The notes under the pieces: generated by a model
Database searches by the model: none
What the model saw: only the letters and a program-made list of their open reading frames with translations
Told to the model about the DNA's origin: nothing
From: JAGXQV01 sp041674485
GTDB lineage: Bacteria > Pseudomonadota > Gammaproteobacteria > Burkholderiales > Sulfuricellaceae
DNA: 8,298 nt
Direction of reading: 5' to 3'
NCBI GenBank assembly: GCA_041674485.1
Contig: JBAYVP010000240.1
Span: forward strand, 1-8,298
Position numbers and translations under genes: made by a program
Shown here: positions 5,299-8,298 of the stretch, in pieces
Numbering within the stretch: the first letter of the stretch is position 1
Layout of the letters: each line of letters opens with the position of its first letter

Positions 5299-5541
5299 TC
5301 AAGCCGCCATCTGCTGGCGCTTGCCGGCGTGCAAGACCGTCATCCCGACAACTTCTTCGCCTTGGTAGCGGACTATGATGTCGTCGTCGGTCAACTCGCT
5401 ATCATCCGCATGGCTGGGTTTGGTGAAATTAATGGTCAGCGTATCGGTTTCCGCATCAAAAGTCACCCAGACCGAGTGTTGCGGCGCCTTGCTGACAGCG
5501 GGTATCAAGTTCAGGAAGTCCCGGATATCAATTACGGCCAT
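5299..5541 (-). CDS. DUF2283 family protein, possible antitoxin
   Basis: An 80-residue protein whose centre matches the DUF2283 pattern: VTFDAETDTLTINFTKP (26-42), then ADDSELTDDDIIVRYQGEEVVGMTVLHAGKR (45-75), with the acidic DDSE..DDD cluster and the final G-x-T-V-L-H-A strand. DUF2283 proteins are small, uncharacterised, and often encoded beside short toxin-like genes. GGAG about nine bases upstream of the ATG supports the start, and the gene overlaps the preceding reading frame by 10 bases, as expected for a co-translated pair. The first 20 residues (DIRDFLNLIPAVSKAP) are less typical. It looks intact although its partner is damaged. Confidence 0.78.
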   Translation of the reverse strand: MAVIDIRDFLNLIPAVSKAPQHSVWVTFDAETDTLTINFTKPSHADDSELTDDDIIVRYQGEEVVGMTVLHAGKRQQMAA

Positions 5542-5786
5542 AGTTGCTTTCTCCCATCCAGCGAACGGATGCGGCGCGTCAAAAATGCAGTGATGACGAA
5601 GCCGTCACTGCCCTGCTCCCGATAAACCACAACCAGCCATTTCCCCTTTTCAACTTCCTGTATCGCCAAGCATTCATGAATCTCGGGCAAGTCGTAGGGT
5701 GGATAAGCGTGAGCCGCATCCACCGAATCGGCGTAGAAAGGTGGATGCGGCTCGCGCTTATCCAGCCTACATTTTCCCGAAAACAA
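5532..5786 (-). pseudogene. 5'-truncated toxin-like gene upstream of DUF2283
   Basis: The last 53 or so residues, from DLPEIHECLAI through KGKWLVVVYREQGSDGFVITAFLTRRI to RKQLWP, look like a real conserved C-terminal domain: small basic protein, strand-rich, similar in style to DUF4258/RelE-like toxins found next to DUF2283. The N-terminal part does not belong to it. Residues of about 6-31 are encoded by a 77-bp palindromic repeat (5694-5770), and upstream there are only a few codons before the glyS end. The longest frame has no ATG, only TTG at 5786. I therefore read it as a gene whose 5' part was lost or replaced by the repeat; the reading frame happens to stay open through the palindrome. 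It may still give a short protein. The toxin role is inference from context. Confidence 0.6.
5694..5770. repeat. Dispersed palindromic repeat with 31-bp arms
   Basis: The arms 5694-5724 and 5740-5770 are inverse copies with two mismatches (both contain GGATAAGCGYGAGCCGCATC-type sequence; start GTAGG, end CATCCACC), around a 15-base loop. Repeats of the type GTAGGGTGGATAAGCG...CATCCACC are common intergenic elements in proteobacteria. Here it lies inside an open reading frame and covers the start region of the toxin-like gene. Confidence 0.85.
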
Positions 5787-5796
5787 ATTTACCCTG
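5779..5796 (-). repeat. Third copy of the CAGGGTAAATTTG motif
   Basis: GAAAACAAATTTACCCTG matches the right arm of the 4104-4333 unit (4316-4333) in 17 of 18 bases and has the same orientation. The match ends there. It lies 12 bases beyond the glyS stop codon, at the junction between glyS and the accessory segment. Confidence 0.6.
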
Positions 5797-5808
5797 GCTT
5801 GCGCCCCG

Positions 5809-7875
5809 TTAATATTGCAGCTTCGAAATATCCGCCACCTGATTCATCAGTTCACCCAGGGATTGCAGCAGCGCCAGGCGGTTGTTGCGCACCAGCGGCT
5901 CATCGGTCATCACCATGACTTGATCGAAAAACGCATCCACCTCGGCGCGCACGCCGGCCAATATCGTCAACGCGTCGGTGTAATCGCAGTTGGCGACCAG
6001 CGAGGCGACTGTCGGCGTCAGGCGGGTGACTGCGGCGAACAAGGCTTTTTCGGCGTCTTCCTGCAACAGCGCAATATCGGCTAGTCCGGCGGGCGCGGCG
6101 GTTTTTTTCAGGATGTTCTGGATGCGCTTGTTGGCGGCTGCCAGCGCTGCCGCTTCCGGCAGTTTGCGGAAAGCCCGCACCGCCAGGATGCGCGGAATCG
6201 TCAGGTCGATGCGCGTCGGCTGTTGGCTGACCACCGCGTCCACTTCGTCGGCCTCGAAATTTTTGTCGCGCAGGAAATTTTTCAGGCGCTCCAGCATGAA
6301 GCCGTGGACATCCAACGCCACGCTGTCCGCCAGCATTTCGCCGGGGAACAGGCTACGGGTGAATTGCAGCAATTGCAGCAGGTCGAGCGGCAAGCCTTTT
6401 TCGGCGAGGATGCGTAAACTCCCCAGCGCATGGCGGCGCAGGCCGAACGGGTCCTTGTCGCCGGTCGGAACGAGACCGATGCCGTAAATGCCGATCAGCG
6501 TGTCGAGCTTGTCGGCCAGCGCTACTGCCGCACCGATGTTGTCCTGCGGCAGGGTGTCGCCGGCGTAGCGCGGGTGGTAATGCGCTTCGATGGCATTGGC
6601 GACGGTCGCGGTTTCGCCGTCGTGCAGCGCGTAGTATTGCCCCATGACGCCTTGCAGTTCGGGGAATTCGCCCACCATGTCGGTGAGCAGGTCGGCCTTG
6701 GCGAGGTATGCGGCGCGCTCGGCCTGGCTCTCGTCGGCATTGAGGTTGCGCGCGATTTCGCCGGCCAGTTTGGTGAGACGCTGCACCCGTTGCAATTGGC
6801 TGCCCAGTTTGTTGTGGTAAACCACATGCCCTAGTTTTTCGACGCGGCTGTCGAGGCGGGTTTTTTGGTCCTGCTCGAAAAAGAATTTGGCGTCCGACAG
6901 GCGCGCGCGCAACACGCGCTCGTTGCCGTGGACGATGTGCGCCGGGTCGGCGGTTTCCAGGTTGCTTACCACCAGGAAACGCGGCAGCAGCTTGCCGTTG
7001 CCGTCCAGCAACGGGAAATATTTCTGGTGCTGTTTCATCGACAGGATCAGGCATTCCTGCGGCACGCTGAGGAAATCCGGGCTGAAATTGCCGCTTAGCG
7101 CCACCGGCCATTCCACCAGCGCCGCCACTTCCGGTAGCAACGCCTGATGTTCCGCCAGCACGGCGCCGTCGGCGGCTTTATGCAGTTGTTCATTGATCGC
7201 GGCCATGCGCTCGCCGAAGGCGGCCACTACTTTGCCCTGTTCGCGCAAGATACCGGCGTAGCGCTCGGCGTGGTCGATCACGATCTCACCTGCGGACAGG
7301 AAGCGGTGGCCGAGTGTCGTGTTGCCGCTCTTCAGCCCCAGCACTTCGCCGGGCGCCACCCGCTCGCCGTGCAGCATGATGAGGCGATGCACCGGGCGCA
7401 CAAACTGCACGTCGGAATCGCCCCAGCGCATCATTTTGGGGATGGGCAGTTTCTTGACCGCAGCCTGGACGATGGCGGACAAATGGTTTTCCAGCGGTTC
7501 GCCGGCCTTTACCGAGCGGAACACGAAACATTCCGCCTTGCCCTCGCCTTGCCTTTCCAGCGCCGACACGTCCGCGCCGCACGATTTGGCAAAACCGGTC
7601 AGCGCCGGCGTCGGGTTGCCGCCCGCGTCGAACGCGGAAGCCAGCGCCGGCCCCTTGCGCGTGGATGTTTGGTCGGGCTGGCGCGCCACCACATTGGCGA
7701 TGCTCACCGCCAGTCGGCGCGGCGTGGCGTAGGCGGTAAAGCCCTGATCGGCGGCAATGAATCCCTGTTTTTTCAGGTCGTCGTAAATAGCGCCGGCGAA
7801 TGTCTGCCCCAGCGCATTGAGCGACTTGGGCGGCAGTTCCTCGGTCAGGAGTTCGATCAGTAAGGTAGCTTGCAT
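5809..7875 (-). CDS. glyS: Glycine--tRNA ligase, beta subunit
   Basis: A 688-residue beta subunit of the bacterial alpha2beta2 glycyl-tRNA synthetase, which charges tRNA-Gly in the cytoplasm; the length matches E. coli GlyS (689). Recognisable blocks are LLIELLTEELPPKSL (5-19), FVRPVHRLIMLHG (158-170), GHRFLS (189-194), VPQECLILSMKQHQKYFPLL (271-290), the DLLTDMVGEFPELQGVMG block (395-412) and PTGDKDPFGLRR (470-481). The C-terminal third is the DALR-type anticodon-binding region ending VADISKLQY. I use the ATG at 7875: the family normally starts just before LLIELLTEELPP. The longer frame starts with TTG at 7920 inside the upstream remnant. GGA ten bases upstream is a weak ribosome site. The catalytic alpha subunit glyQ is normally next upstream but is not in this position. 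Confidence 0.97.
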   Translation of the reverse strand: MQATLLIELLTEELPPKSLNALGQTFAGAIYDDLKKQGFIAADQGFTAYATPRRLAVSIANVVARQPDQTSTRKGPALASAFDAGGNPTPALTGFAKSCGADVSALERQGEGKAECFVFRSVKAGEPLENHLSAIVQAAVKKLPIPKMMRWGDSDVQFVRPVHRLIMLHGERVAPGEVLGLKSGNTTLGHRFLSAGEIVIDHAERYAGILREQGKVVAAFGERMAAINEQLHKAADGAVLAEHQALLPEVAALVEWPVALSGNFSPDFLSVPQECLILSMKQHQKYFPLLDGNGKLLPRFLVVSNLETADPAHIVHGNERVLRARLSDAKFFFEQDQKTRLDSRVEKLGHVVYHNKLGSQLQRVQRLTKLAGEIARNLNADESQAERAAYLAKADLLTDMVGEFPELQGVMGQYYALHDGETATVANAIEAHYHPRYAGDTLPQDNIGAAVALADKLDTLIGIYGIGLVPTGDKDPFGLRRHALGSLRILAEKGLPLDLLQLLQFTRSLFPGEMLADSVALDVHGFMLERLKNFLRDKNFEADEVDAVVSQQPTRIDLTIPRILAVRAFRKLPEAAALAAANKRIQNILKKTAAPAGLADIALLQEDAEKALFAAVTRLTPTVASLVANCDYTDALTILAGVRAEVDAFFDQVMVMTDEPLVRNNRLALLQSLGELMNQVADISKLQY

Positions 7876-7900
7876 TTTAATTATCCAAAAATATTCCGGC

Positions 7901-8180
7901 CTATTGCCGGCTTTTTTCAATATCTGCGGTGAAACCGATAGGCCGTTTCGGCTGCGCGGGCGGACTCGTGAGTTGTCGGATGGCGTTCAACAAGCCGGTA
8001 ATTGCTTGATCGTGCGTGGCGACCTTGTTTTCCAGGTCATCCAATTTGTCCGCAAGCTCCTGATGCGCCGAGAGCATTCCCCGCAGGCGGACAAAGGCGC
8101 GGACGATAAAAACACTCATTTCCGTCGCCTTGGGCGAATTGAGTATCGTCGCGGCCATGATTGCACCATGCTCGGTAAGG
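7901..8180 (-). pseudogene. C-terminal remnant of an ORF6N-domain protein
   Basis: The reading frame gives TEHGAIMAATILNSPKATEM then SVFIVRAFVRLRGMLSAHQEL, a helical DDLENKVATHDQAITGLLNAI stretch and the end PPAQPKRPIGF, which is the well-known C-terminal pattern of ORF6N (KilA-N-related, phage-type DNA-binding) proteins. Full-length members are roughly twice as long and begin with the ORF6N domain, which is missing. Just before TEHG the codons for the expected PY (of PYAFTEHG) are present but in another frame, at 8180-8175, consistent with loss of about 8 bases. Further upstream the sequence is the end of a different gene. It ends 25 bp before glyS. An internal ATG at 8158 could start an 85-residue product, but it would lack the DNA-binding part. 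Confidence 0.72.
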
Positions 8181-8190
8181 GATGTCCCGC

Positions 8191-8298
8191 TTATTGCCGC
8201 TCCGGCACATATCCGGGCTGAATGGTAACGAACCAGCGGGGCAGTGCCGCCAGTCGTTGGAGTTTTGCTTCTACCGCCCGCATGGCCACCTTGCCCAA
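8191..8298 (-). CDS. 3' end of an unidentified gene (partial)
   Basis: A frame open from the window edge encodes 35 residues ending TIQPGYVPERQ and a TAA stop at 8193-8191. The segment VAMRAVEAKLQRLAALPRWF has the look of a charged amphipathic helix followed by a short tail, so it is plausibly coding. I cannot assign it. It is not the end of GlyQ as I know it. It stops about 10 bases before the recognisable ORF6N remnant, on the same strand. It may be chance-open sequence, as only 108 bases are visible. Confidence 0.4.
   Translation of the reverse strand: MGKVAMRAVEAKLQRLAALPRWFVTIQPGYVPERQ

Noticed and set aside
6353..7111. 252-aa minus-strand frame, Arg/Pro-rich
   Set aside because: Out-of-frame shadow of glyS; composition is typical of a shifted GC-rich gene.

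Overview
The window reads as a stretch of a betaproteobacterial chromosome, most likely of the Nitrosomonadales/Gallionellaceae type. This rests on the minus-strand order glyS, gmhB, plsC-like acyltransferase, YgjP-like metallopeptidase, gloA, which I associate with that group, on moderately high GC, and on an LPS-making Gram-negative gene content. The genus is not established.

Layout. Bases 1-116 hold the right end of a small non-autonomous transposable element (copy A). A plus-strand gene for a small secreted protein follows (173-727). It converges on a minus-strand housekeeping run: gloA (769-1146), a YgjP/DUF45 zinc peptidase (1159-1878), a lysophospholipid acyltransferase (1868-2578) and the heptose-bisphosphate phosphatase gmhB (2812-3363). 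A complete 232-bp element of the same family (copy B, 2579-2810) sits between the acyltransferase and gmhB. It has 20-bp terminal inverted repeats and a 5-bp target duplication.

Upstream of gmhB, the usual glyS-gmhB adjacency is broken by about 2.4 kb of accessory DNA (3364-5808). This holds a secreted protein with two similar halves (3370-4023), a repeat-filled non-coding stretch (4024-4454), a coupled pair of a 75-aa protein and a minimal nucleotidyltransferase (4455-5173), and a DUF2283 gene preceded by a 5'-damaged, toxin-like gene (5299-5786). A 31-bp-arm palindrome lies in the damaged part. An intact glyS follows (5809-7875). Upstream of glyS, where glyQ is expected, there is a C-terminal remnant of an ORF6N-type protein (7901-8180) and the 3' end of an unidentified gene (8191-8298).

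How it works together: gmhB and the acyltransferase serve the outer membrane and phospholipids, glyS serves translation, and gloA detoxifies methylglyoxal. The accessory genes look like horizontally acquired or decaying toxin-antitoxin-type cargo around glyS. The most striking observation is that copy B inserted exactly into an inferred ATGA stop/start overlap of gmhB and the acyltransferase. The duplicated target bases kept the gmhB stop and recreated the downstream start, while the element's end supplies a ribosome binding site. No CRISPR array, rRNA or tRNA was seen.
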